Shown piece by piece: positions 23,565 through 31,645 of a DNA stretch of 64,000 nt; position 1 is the first letter of the stretch; each line of letters opens with the position of its first letter. Both the position numbers and the translations under genes were made by a program. The notes under the pieces are model-generated. The model ran no database searches and was not told where the DNA came from. It saw only the letters and a list, made by a program, of their open reading frames with translations. The stretch is from positions 62,001 to 126,000 of the forward strand of contig NZ_VKAB01000002.1 in the NCBI RefSeq assembly GCF_009769385.1, in the 5' to 3' direction. This stretch comes from Saccharothrix deserti. GTDB lineage: Bacteria > Actinomycetota > Actinomycetes > Mycobacteriales > Pseudonocardiaceae.

Positions 23565-24458
23565 CTATCCCTTGACAGCCCCGGCGCTGAGCCCCTGCAC
23601 CAGGAACCGCTGCACGACGGCGAAAACCAGGACGACCGGCACGGCTGCGACCACGCCACCCGCGGCGAGCGCGCCGAAGTCGGTGTTGAACTCACCCAGC
23701 GCGTAGCTGAGGCCGACCGGCAGGGTGAACTTGTCCTGCCGCGTCGCGAACATCAGCGCGAACAGGAAGTTGTTCCAGGCGCCGATGAACGCGAACGACC
23801 CGACCGCCACCAGCGCGGGCTTGAGCTGCGGCAGGACGACCGCGAAGAACGCGCGCAGGCGCGAGCAGCCGTCCACCATGGCGGCTTCTTCGAGCTCCAC
23901 GGAGATGTTGCGGATGAACCCGCTCATCAGGATCAGCGACAGCGGGAGCTGGAACGCCACCTCCGCGACGATCAGGCCGGTGAGGGTGTTGAGCAGCCCC
24001 ATGCCCTTGAAGATCACGAACAGCGGGATCAGCATCATCGCGCCGGGGATGAACTGGCTGCACAGCATGGCCAGCAGGAACAGCCGCTGGCCGCGGAACT
24101 TGAACCGCGCGAGCGCGTACCCGCCCATCACCGACAGCACGGTCACGAACACGAGCACGCCGAGGCCCATGACCACGCTGTTGTAGAAGAAGATCCCGAA
24201 GCCGATGTCGTTCCACACCGTGTCGAAGTGCTCGAACGTGACGGGCCAGGGCACGAGCTGCGTGGAGCCGGTCGGCCGCACCGCGAACACCAGCATCCAG
24301 TAGAACGGGATGAGGGTGAACAGCAGGTACAGCACCAGCGGCACGTGGATGAGCCACCGCTTGCCGGGTTCCTCGGCCACGGCCCGGCGGCGCCGTTTGG
24401 TCGGCTGCCGGGGCGGGGGCGGGGTGTCCACCGGGGGTCGGATCAACGTCTCGGTCAT
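23565..24458 (-). CDS. Sugar ABC importer permease, MalG/CUT1 type
   Basis: 297 residues with six predicted membrane segments and the EAA loop (ELEEAAMVDGCSRLRAF) that docks to the ATPase. The N-terminal 35 residues are a proline- and arginine-rich cytosolic tail. The ATG at 24458 overlaps the stop of the partner permease (ATGA). Confidence 0.92.
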   Translation of the reverse strand: MTETLIRPPVDTPPPPRQPTKRRRRAVAEEPGKRWLIHVPLVLYLLFTLIPFYWMLVFAVRPTGSTQLVPWPVTFEHFDTVWNDIGFGIFFYNSVVMGLGVLVFVTVLSVMGGYALARFKFRGQRLFLLAMLCSQFIPGAMMLIPLFVIFKGMGLLNTLTGLIVAEVAFQLPLSLILMSGFIRNISVELEEAAMVDGCSRLRAFFAVVLPQLKPALVAVGSFAFIGAWNNFLFALMFATRQDKFTLPVGLSYALGEFNTDFGALAAGGVVAAVPVVLVFAVVQRFLVQGLSAGAVKG

Positions 24459-25330
24459 GCACGGCTCCCGAACTTCGACACCCGCAGGTACAGGATCGAG
24501 AAGAACAGCAGGATGAGGAACCCGGCGACGGTGAGCGCCGAGCCGTACCCGAAGTTGTGCGAGTCGACGGCCTGCCTGGCGACGTACAGCGGCAGCGTGG
24601 TGGTCTGGTTCGCGGGGCCGCCGCCGGTCAGGGTGTAGATGAGGTCGACGTTGTTGAACTCCCACACGGCGCGGAGCAGCGTCGACAGGATGATCGCGTC
24701 CTTGAGGTGCGGCAGGGTGACGCTGGTGAAGCGCCGCCACCGGCTGGCGCCGTCCACGGACGCCGCCTCGTAGAGGTCCTTGGGGATGCTCTGGAGGTCG
24801 GCGAGCAGCAGGATCGCGAAGAACGGGACGCCGCGCCACAGTTCGGTGACGACGAGTGCGTCGAACACCGTGTCGGGGTTGCCGAGCACCGAGGTGCCGG
24901 GCGAGCCGATGCCCCATTCGGAGAGCACCTGGAAGATGCCGGTGGACGGGTTGAGCAGCAGGATCCAGATGCCCGTGGTGAGCACGCCGGACACCGCCCA
25001 CGGCGAGAACACCATCGCGCGGGCGATGCCGCGGCCGATGAACGTCTCGTTCACGATCAGCGCCAGGATCAGGCCGAGCAGCAGTTGCAGCGCGACTTCG
25101 ACGAAGACCCACTTGGCGCTGAACGCCAGGCTCTGCCAGAACAGCGGGTCGTCGAACAGCATCTGCTTGAAGTTGTCCAGCCCCGCGAAGCCGTTCTTCC
25201 ACGGCTGCGTGACGTTGTACCGCTGGAGGCTGTAGTAGACGACGCTCCCGATCGGGTAGACCAGGAAGACCGCCATCAGCACCAGCGTCGGTGCGATCAG
25301 GGCGTAGGGCGCCCAGGTCTTCGTCCTCAT
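24455..25330 (-). CDS. Sugar ABC importer permease, MalF/CUT1 type
   Basis: 291 residues, six predicted membrane segments, EAA loop KDLYEAASVDGASRWRRF. The start ATG at 25330 overlaps the stop codon of the bifunctional PL1-CE8 gene, an unusual direct coupling of a secreted enzyme to a transporter subunit. Heterodimer partner of the following MalG-type permease. Confidence 0.92.
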   Translation of the reverse strand: MRTKTWAPYALIAPTLVLMAVFLVYPIGSVVYYSLQRYNVTQPWKNGFAGLDNFKQMLFDDPLFWQSLAFSAKWVFVEVALQLLLGLILALIVNETFIGRGIARAMVFSPWAVSGVLTTGIWILLLNPSTGIFQVLSEWGIGSPGTSVLGNPDTVFDALVVTELWRGVPFFAILLLADLQSIPKDLYEAASVDGASRWRRFTSVTLPHLKDAIILSTLLRAVWEFNNVDLIYTLTGGGPANQTTTLPLYVARQAVDSHNFGYGSALTVAGFLILLFFSILYLRVSKFGSRA

Positions 25331-27492
25331 GCGGGGTTCCAGTCGCCGAGGTAGGCGCGCAGGGTGTGCTGCGCGGCTTGGTCGGCCGTGAGCAGGGGCC
25401 GGTCGACACCGGCGGTGGCGCCGGGACCGGAGTTCCGGAACTCGGCGAACCGGGCGTCGCGCCAGGAGAAGCCGGACATGTCGGTCCACGGCGCGGTCTT
25501 CACCGCGGCGGGCAGTTTCGTGTCGCGCACGACGACGGACGCGATGGCGTCCGGGTCGCCGCCGGGGTGCCAGGGCCGCCCCAGGTAGTAGGTGCCCGCG
25601 GGCGCGTCGCTCACGATGGTGGAGTTCATGATCAGGAACCCGTGGGGGTTGTCCCGGCGCGTGCTGGCGGCGGTGATGTAGCCGTTGGGGTCGCGGTCCC
25701 GGTTCAGGGCGGTGATCTTCACCTGGTCGAACACGGCGGTGGCGCGGCCGAAGATGAAGTCGACGTCGCCGACGATCTCGCCGCCCCGGTAGTACTGGCG
25801 GGCCTTCGTGTTCACGTTGCGCGTGTCGGCGTACAGGGTGTCCTGGTGGCCGAGGAAGCGGACGCGGTCGTAGTACTGCCGGTCGCCGGTCGCCTTCACC
25901 GCGACGGCCTGCGTGTTGGTGATCTCGGGGTGCGCGGCCCGGTCGAACGAGTTGCTGAACGTCAGGTCGCGGGCGGTGAACCCGTCCGCCTCGATCGTCG
26001 CCGTGGCCGATCCGGTGGTCCCGTACGTGGTCCCGTCGGGCTTCTTGGTGCCGTTGGCGTTGTCGTAGTCGATGACGACGTCCCGCGCGTTGCCGGTGGA
26101 GCCCTTCAACAGCAGGTCCGGCTTGGTCCGGGGCACCCGGACGACCTCGCGGTACACGCCCTTGCCGATGGTGATGGTGGTGCCCGGCGGCGCGGCGTCG
26201 ATCGCGGCCTGCACCGTGTCGAAGTCGGTGCCCTTGGCCACGTGGTAGCGCTCGCGCTGCTGCGCGCCGGCCTTGAGGTTCTTGATCCGCGAGGCCGGTT
26301 CCAGACCGCGGTTCAGCGTGGGCGTCCAGCCGGCGTCGCCGGAGAGCTGCTTGGTCGGGTTGGCCGCGTTGAACGCGTCGAGCGCGTCGACCGGCTTCCC
26401 GTCCACGAGCGTGCCGACCTCGGTGATCGCGGTGCCGCTCCAGTTGTAGATGAGCTTGTCGACCGAACCTCCGTTGCCCAGCTTGACGTAGTTGTTCTCC
26501 ACGTAGAGCGCGGACTGCACGCCGACGCCCCACGCGTAGACGAACGACGGCCCCGGCTCGATGAGGTTGTTGTAGACGTGCACCTGGCCGAACCTGACCC
26601 GCGGCAGGCGCTCCTCGACGTTGCTGAACACGTTGTGGTGTATCGAGACGCGCAGCTTGCCGGGGTCGACGGTGGAGGTGTTGGACCCGCCGATCAGCAT
26701 CGTCTTGCCGTGGTCCTCGAACCGGTTGTACGACACGGTGACGAGGTCGGCGCCGGCGGTGATGTCCAAGGCGCCGTCGTGCATCTGGAACGGGCGGTCG
26801 AAGTACTTCGGGAGCTCGCTGTCCGGGTACGGCTGGTCGGTGAACGTGACGTGGTCGACCCAGACGTTGGTGCTCCCGCCCATCACCCACACCGAGTCGT
26901 AGAGGGAGTTCCAGTTGCCGACCACGTCTTCGGTCGGGTTCCACTGGGGGAAGCAGTCGCGGGTGTCGCGCATGGTGAGGTTGCGGATGATCACGTTGTG
27001 GGCGCCGTTGAGGCGCAGGTTCGCGCCGGTGATGCCCGCGCCCTTGCCGTCGCCGACGATCGTGGTGTCGCTGCCGATGTCGAACCGGATGGCCTCGGTC
27101 TGCTTGGCCGCGGATGCCGCGCGGGCGTCCTCCATCGGTCCCGACGGCCTCGTGTCACGCCCCCAAACGGCGGGGTCGTATGCCGCCAAATAGCCCGCGA
27201 GGGTATATCCGTCCGTCGCGTAAGTGGAGCAATCCTCGCGCACGTCGATGACACCGCGCACTTTGATGATGCGCGGCGCGGGTGCGGCCAGGGCAGCCCG
27301 CAATTCATCCTTGTTGCGCACGACGTGAATCGTCGTGGCGGCCGACCCGCCGGTCGTCCCAGTGCCGCTCGACGCCCAGCCGTCACCCGCCTGCAGAACC
27401 TGTCTTCCCAGGTCATCACCTGCGTGCGCGGGTGCCGCCGCGACCACGCCGAGGGCGCATGAAAGCACGAGCGCAGAACTCAGTATCCGCAT
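25327..27492 (-). CDS. Bifunctional secreted pectate lyase (PL1) - pectin methylesterase (CE8)
   Basis: 721 residues with signal peptide (ILSSALVLSCALGVVAAAPAHA). Residues about 30-400 form a PL1 beta-helix (VWVDHVTF, RLPRVRFGQVHVYNN). Residues about 425-721 form a CE8 pectinesterase, with HQDTLYADT (about 548), VGDVDFIFG containing a catalytic Asp (about 574) and LGRPWHPGG (about 640). One polypeptide therefore both demethylates and cleaves pectin. It is the first gene of a five-gene chain in which every internal junction but one (8 bases) is a 4-base overlap. The ATG at 27492 has GGAAGG 12 bases upstream. Confidence 0.92.
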   Translation of the reverse strand: MRILSSALVLSCALGVVAAAPAHAGDDLGRQVLQAGDGWASSGTGTTGGSAATTIHVVRNKDELRAALAAPAPRIIKVRGVIDVREDCSTYATDGYTLAGYLAAYDPAVWGRDTRPSGPMEDARAASAAKQTEAIRFDIGSDTTIVGDGKGAGITGANLRLNGAHNVIIRNLTMRDTRDCFPQWNPTEDVVGNWNSLYDSVWVMGGSTNVWVDHVTFTDQPYPDSELPKYFDRPFQMHDGALDITAGADLVTVSYNRFEDHGKTMLIGGSNTSTVDPGKLRVSIHHNVFSNVEERLPRVRFGQVHVYNNLIEPGPSFVYAWGVGVQSALYVENNYVKLGNGGSVDKLIYNWSGTAITEVGTLVDGKPVDALDAFNAANPTKQLSGDAGWTPTLNRGLEPASRIKNLKAGAQQRERYHVAKGTDFDTVQAAIDAAPPGTTITIGKGVYREVVRVPRTKPDLLLKGSTGNARDVVIDYDNANGTKKPDGTTYGTTGSATATIEADGFTARDLTFSNSFDRAAHPEITNTQAVAVKATGDRQYYDRVRFLGHQDTLYADTRNVNTKARQYYRGGEIVGDVDFIFGRATAVFDQVKITALNRDRDPNGYITAASTRRDNPHGFLIMNSTIVSDAPAGTYYLGRPWHPGGDPDAIASVVVRDTKLPAAVKTAPWTDMSGFSWRDARFAEFRNSGPGATAGVDRPLLTADQAAQHTLRAYLGDWNPA

Positions 27493-27518
27493 GGCGAGGA
27501 GCCTTCCCCGGCGTGATC

Positions 27519-27534
27519 GTTCATATTTGTGAAC
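27519..27534. promoter_or_regulatory. Inverted repeat before the pectin operon
   Basis: GTTCATATTTGTGAAC has 5-bp inverted arms around a 6-base AT-rich centre, 27-42 bases before the PL1-CE8 start. A further GTGCGAAC half-site follows at 27547-27554. Candidate operator for an unlinked regulator; no regulator gene lies in this locus. Confidence 0.5.
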
Positions 27535-27634
27535 ACTATCCAGAAGTGCGAACAGAGTATTACGAAGATGTCCGCCGCACGTCAACGACGTAACTCCGTT
27601 CGATCGGCGTTCGACAGTGTGATTCGATGTTTCG

Positions 27635-27655
27635 TCGAATTCGAATCGAATTCGA
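27635..27655. promoter_or_regulatory. Double palindrome TCGAATTCGA
   Basis: Two copies of the perfect 10-bp palindrome TCGAATTCGA at 27635-27644 and 27646-27655, 11 bp apart, so they lie on the same DNA face. Candidate cooperative regulator site. Confidence 0.5.
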
Positions 27656-27968
27656 TGCCGAGGGCTGCTCCAACCGTGCGCGACCACGCGAAACCGGGCC
27701 GGACGTTCGGCCGGATGGTGCAGTGCCGCGCATTGGCCCCCTGCGCCCGAGCCCGCGACGGGACCAAAATCGAGGAGTGATCACGTTCCACGTCGTGGCC
27801 TCGGCGACAGCCCGCGTGCTCGTGGCCGATCCGGGCCGGTGGCCGTGCCGCGAGAACCCGGCCGCGACGCCGGTCGGTACGCCGCTCACGTGAGCGGGCG
27901 TCACCCCCAACTCATCAGCAGCTCCGACGACGTGGCTGCCCGCGGTCGACGTCGACAGGAGTAATCCC

Positions 27969-28553
27969 ATGCAACGGCAAGCGTTGAACGGACAGGCACC
28001 CGGGGAGGCACTGCGGCTCGCGGACGGACGGGAGGTGCGGATGACACCGGTGACGCCGGCCGACCGGGAGGAACTGGCCGACGCGCTGCGACACGCGGAC
28101 GTGGACACGCTGTTCCAGCGGTTCTGCGGCGCGGCGCCGCCGGTGACGCCCGCGCTGCTCACCCACCTCACCGACCTGGACCACGTGCGCCGCTGCGCGA
28201 TAGCGGCCCGTGACGCCACCGGCCGCGGTGTGGCGATCGCCCGTTACGAGGCGGTACCCGAGCCCGGCGCGGCCGAGGTCGCGGTGGTGGTCGCCCCGGC
28301 GTGGCGGCACGTCGGCCTGGCCACCGCGATGGTCGGCCGGCTGGCGTCCCTCGCGCTGGCCAACGGGTTCGACCGGTTCACCGCGACGCACCTGGCGGGC
28401 CACCGGGCCGTCGCCCGGATGCTGCGCTCGGCGGGCGCGGTGCGGATCGGCACCGGCTCCACGGTGGAGTGGTCGGTACGGCTGTGCCCGCAGCCCGGTG
28501 GACGGCATCACCGCATTGCGCAATTGAATGCGCGGACACACGTGGAACAATAA
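27969..28553 (+). CDS. GNAT-family N-acetyltransferase
   Basis: 194 residues, ATG with AGGAG upstream. The GNAT acetyl-CoA loop is represented by APAWRHVGLATAMVGRLASLA and the following NGFDRFTATHLAGHRAVARML. The N-terminal half (RMTPVTPADREELADAL) resembles the acetyltransferase domains related to protein-lysine acetylases of actinobacteria. The substrate is unknown. It stands alone, divergent from the pectin operon and 36 bases upstream of an XRE regulator. Confidence 0.82.
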   Translation: MQRQALNGQAPGEALRLADGREVRMTPVTPADREELADALRHADVDTLFQRFCGAAPPVTPALLTHLTDLDHVRRCAIAARDATGRGVAIARYEAVPEPGAAEVAVVVAPAWRHVGLATAMVGRLASLALANGFDRFTATHLAGHRAVARMLRSAGAVRIGTGSTVEWSVRLCPQPGGRHHRIAQLNARTHVEQ

Positions 28554-28589
28554 TGACGCCACTCGCCCGATACAGGGAGGTCGCTCGCA

Positions 28590-28880
28590 GTGCCCCGACC
28601 AGCCGCACGAGACACCGAGGGACGCCGACCGAGACCGATCAGCACGATACTCCCCGAACTGCGGCGCGGACGCGGCCTGACCCAGTACGCCCTGGCAGCG
28701 GAGCTGCACGCGGTGTCCGGCAACGTCAGCATCACCCGGGAGGAGGTGTCCCGCTGGGAACGCGGAAAACGCATTCCCGGACCGTATTGGCGGGCCTGGC
28801 TGGGACGCGTTCTCGGCACGTCCCAACAGGAGTTGGAACAGGCTGCGGCAATTGCCAGGAGCACCCGCAGGCGCCATTGA
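28590..28880 (+). CDS. XRE-family helix-turn-helix protein
   Basis: 96 residues from a GTG with GGGAGG upstream. A single Cro/CI helix-turn-helix covers most of the protein (LTQYALAAEL, then ITREEVSRWERGKRIPG), followed by a basic C-terminus. It is too short for an effector domain. The sequence resembles the HTH part of larger actinobacterial HTH-TPR regulators, and the next gene on the strand is a large TPR-like protein, which could be its partner. Target unknown. Confidence 0.8.
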   Translation: MPRPAARDTEGRRPRPISTILPELRRGRGLTQYALAAELHAVSGNVSITREEVSRWERGKRIPGPYWRAWLGRVLGTSQQELEQAAAIARSTRRRH

Positions 28881-29027
28881 CACCCGATTCCACGATTACC
28901 GGTTTCACCACCGCTCACGAATAGCCGCGACTCGGCCGGCCGAGCACGACCGCGACGGTCCTGCTCGACGCGGCGGGAGTCGCCTAAGCTCGCGGGTGAA
29001 GTGATCACACCGGGGGGCGGATCGCCG

Positions 29028-31238
29028 ATGGAGTCCGAACTGTGGTTCTCGCTGCGCGAGGCACAGGCCATGGAGCACACCGACACCAGGACGGCGCTGC
29101 TGGAGGACGTCGTCCGCCGGGCCGAGCGCGCCGACGTGCCGCGGGCGACGTACCTGTCCCGCAGGCTCCTCGCCGACGCGTACCGCGTGGACGGGCGGTG
29201 GGAGCAGGTCTACCGGCTCTTCGAGGACTGCCGGGACGAGTACGACCGGCGGCCGGCGCGGTTCGAGCCGGACGACGAGGCCGACCTGCTGCACTGGTAC
29301 GCCTGGCTGGTCGAGTGCATGGTCGACTTCCCCGACTACGGCGTGGACGACATCCGCGAGGCGCAGCACGCCGTGGAGCACCGGTTCACCAAGGCCGGGC
29401 TGGACTGGCACGAGGTCTACTCCAGCAGGCGCGGTGTGGCCGCGCACTTCGGCGACTGGGTCGCCGCGGACCAGGCCTACCTCCAGTGGATGGCCACCGC
29501 GCCGACCGACCAGGACGACCGGTGGCTGCACGTGACCGGCATCGACCACTTCCTGGCGCGCGGTGACGAGGAGTCGCTGGCCAAAGCGCACGCCCTCGCC
29601 GCGCCGATGCTCGCCGACCCGACCGTGTCCGACGAGCCGCTGGTGCTCGCACGGTGCCTGATGCTGCTGCCGTTGGCGCGGGCGGGCGCGTGGGACGAGG
29701 CGGCGCTGGCGTACCGGCGGCTGCTGCGCGGCATGGCGGGCGAGTTCCACTCGTTGGAGCACCACGGTCTGGTGATCGAGTTCTGCGCGCTGACCGGCAA
29801 CGCGGCGGCGGGCGTCGACTGGCTCGCGTCGATGCGCGGGTTCGAGACCCGCCGGCGCCCGTTCGCCACCATGGAGTACGCCACGGCGGTGGCGGTGCTC
29901 GCCGACGCGCAGGTCCGCGCGGGCCGTGGGGACACCGTCCTCGACCTCGGTACCGACGACCCGAACTCGGTGCCGTTCCGCGTCCTGGCGGGGCGGATGC
30001 GGCGGCTCGCGCTGGACCTGGCCGACCGGTTCGACCGGCGCAACGGCCACTCGGCGCAGGGCGACCGGGTCCGCGCCCGGCTCGCCGCCGTGCCGCTGGC
30101 CGAGTTCCTCCCGCTGAACCCGACCAGCCGCCCGCCGCTGCCCACCCTGCCGCCGGGCCTGTCGGACGAGGCCCTGCTCGACCGCGCGCACTGGCACGAC
30201 CTGCGGTCCGAGCAGGACGAGGCACGCGCGTGCCTGACGGTGTTGTCGGACGACTTACCCGAGCACCTGAACGCGCGGCTGGTCGAGCTGCGGGCGAAGT
30301 TCTTCCAGAGCCCGGACACCGAGCCGGCGTTGCGCCGGGCCGCCGAGGTGCACCGCCGGTACGGGGACGAACGGCGCGCGCTGCTCAACCAGTGCTGGCT
30401 CGGGCTGTGGATCGCGCACGACGGCCGGATCGGGGAGGGCGTGGCGACGACCGCGGACGCCGTCGCCGGGTTACGCGCTCTGGGTGACGACAGCGACTGC
30501 GCGTGGGGCGAGCACTGGCTGGCGTACGTGCTGGTGGGTCGGGGTCGGCGCCCGGAGGCCGTTGGGGCGCTGTGGCGCGGCAAGCAGCACGCGGAGGCGG
30601 CGGGCGACCTGCTCGCGTTGGGGACGCTGCTCCTCCTGGAGGGCGTCATCCAGCCCTCGACCGCCACCGCCACGGCCGCGCTGGAGACGTTGATCGCGGC
30701 GGGTGTTCCGGAGAAGGCGTTGGAGGCCTTGGAGCAGCTGCGCAGCCTGGACGCGCACGAACCGGTGGTCGACCGCCTGCTGGCCCGCCCACCCCGTGAC
30801 GTGCCCCGGTTGCTCGGACAACTGCGGTACCTGCGGGCGTGCGCGCTGATCGACGCCGGCCGGGTCGCGGACGCGGTCGACGACCTGAACGAGGCGATCG
30901 GCCAGGCGGCGCTGCGCGGCGGTGACACGGTCGAGCAGTGGTACCAGCTGGTGCACGCCGATCACGCCGCCGGGCGGCACGAGGACGCCGTCGACGCGGG
31001 CCTGCGCGCCGCGAACTGGCTGGACCAGCTGCGCGACACCGAGGACGCGGGCTGGGCGGACTGGGCCGACCAGGCCAGGTACCTGGTGGCCGACAGCTAC
31101 CGCCGGCTGGGCGACGTGAAGGCGGCGCTGCGCGAGTACCGCAGGCTGGCCGACGGGCAGGGCGCCCTGTCCGCCACGGCGTTCGTCGCCGGCACCGCGC
31201 TGCTGGAGGAGCTGGGCGTCAGCGAGTGGCCGACCTAG
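29028..31238 (+). CDS. Large helical-repeat (TPR-like) protein of unknown function
   Basis: 736 residues, ATG at 29028 with GGGGGGCGG before it (a GTG at 29001 would add 9 residues). No signal peptide or membrane segment. The whole length is alpha-helical-repeat-like, with regular Ala/Leu/Arg patterns such as ALLNQCWLGLWIAHDGRIGEG and CALIDAGRVADAVDDLNEA; C-terminal repeats are close to TPR consensus. No catalytic motif recognised. The last 20 bases overlap the end of the opposing DUF1992 gene. Confidence 0.75.
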   Translation: MESELWFSLREAQAMEHTDTRTALLEDVVRRAERADVPRATYLSRRLLADAYRVDGRWEQVYRLFEDCRDEYDRRPARFEPDDEADLLHWYAWLVECMVDFPDYGVDDIREAQHAVEHRFTKAGLDWHEVYSSRRGVAAHFGDWVAADQAYLQWMATAPTDQDDRWLHVTGIDHFLARGDEESLAKAHALAAPMLADPTVSDEPLVLARCLMLLPLARAGAWDEAALAYRRLLRGMAGEFHSLEHHGLVIEFCALTGNAAAGVDWLASMRGFETRRRPFATMEYATAVAVLADAQVRAGRGDTVLDLGTDDPNSVPFRVLAGRMRRLALDLADRFDRRNGHSAQGDRVRARLAAVPLAEFLPLNPTSRPPLPTLPPGLSDEALLDRAHWHDLRSEQDEARACLTVLSDDLPEHLNARLVELRAKFFQSPDTEPALRRAAEVHRRYGDERRALLNQCWLGLWIAHDGRIGEGVATTADAVAGLRALGDDSDCAWGEHWLAYVLVGRGRRPEAVGALWRGKQHAEAAGDLLALGTLLLLEGVIQPSTATATAALETLIAAGVPEKALEALEQLRSLDAHEPVVDRLLARPPRDVPRLLGQLRYLRACALIDAGRVADAVDDLNEAIGQAALRGGDTVEQWYQLVHADHAAGRHEDAVDAGLRAANWLDQLRDTEDAGWADWADQARYLVADSYRRLGDVKAALREYRRLADGQGALSATAFVAGTALLEELGVSEWPT

Positions 31239-31623
31239 CCCGCCACTGCGCCACGACGTGCTCCACGTCGAACGGCATCAGGTTCAACGGCGGCCCGGAC
31301 ATCGGCTTCCGGATCGCCTCTTCGATCCTGGCGTTGATCTCGGCCAGGATCGACCGCACCTCAGCCTCACTCGACGCCCGCCCGGCGGCTTCCCGCGCCG
31401 CGGCCGCCTCCTTGCGCAGCAACAACGTCGGCGGCAACGCGGTGCCCTCTTCGCGGCGCAGCTTCTCCTTCACCCACCACAACTCGTCGTGCGGCGCGTG
31501 CAACCCGCTCAACGGCTTGCCCGCACCGGACAGATCCTCGAACTCGCCGCGGTCCTGAGCCTCCCGGATCTGCCGCTCGATCCAGGTCTCGAACCCGACG
31601 CCGGCCGGTTTGCGCTCGGTCAT
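31219..31623 (-). CDS. DUF1992 (DnaJC28-type conserved domain) protein
   Basis: 134 residues. The N-terminal half matches DUF1992: FETWIERQIREAQDRGEF followed by LSGAGKPLSG, as in bacterial YhdN-like proteins and the eukaryotic DNAJC28 conserved region. Charged and helical, cytosolic, no J-domain. It starts 22 bases after the trypsin-STAND gene stop, so it may be co-transcribed with it, and its 3-prime end overlaps the convergent TPR gene by 20 bases. Molecular role not established. Confidence 0.85.
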   Translation of the reverse strand: MTERKPAGVGFETWIERQIREAQDRGEFEDLSGAGKPLSGLHAPHDELWWVKEKLRREEGTALPPTLLLRKEAAAAREAAGRASSEAEVRSILAEINARIEEAIRKPMSGPPLNLMPFDVEHVVAQWRARSATR

Positions 31624-31645
31624 CGCCACCACCCCGCTTCCGAGA

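Larger units (their letters stand above)
27493..27968. other. Divergent regulatory region upstream of the pectin operon
   Basis: 476 bases without a convincing gene, notably AT-richer than the flanks near 27520-27660. It contains a GTTCA/TGAAC inverted repeat (27519-27534) close to the operon and a double TCGAATTCGA palindrome (27635-27655). The part nearer the acetyltransferase gene shows no clear signal apart from AGGAG before 27969. Confidence 0.7.
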
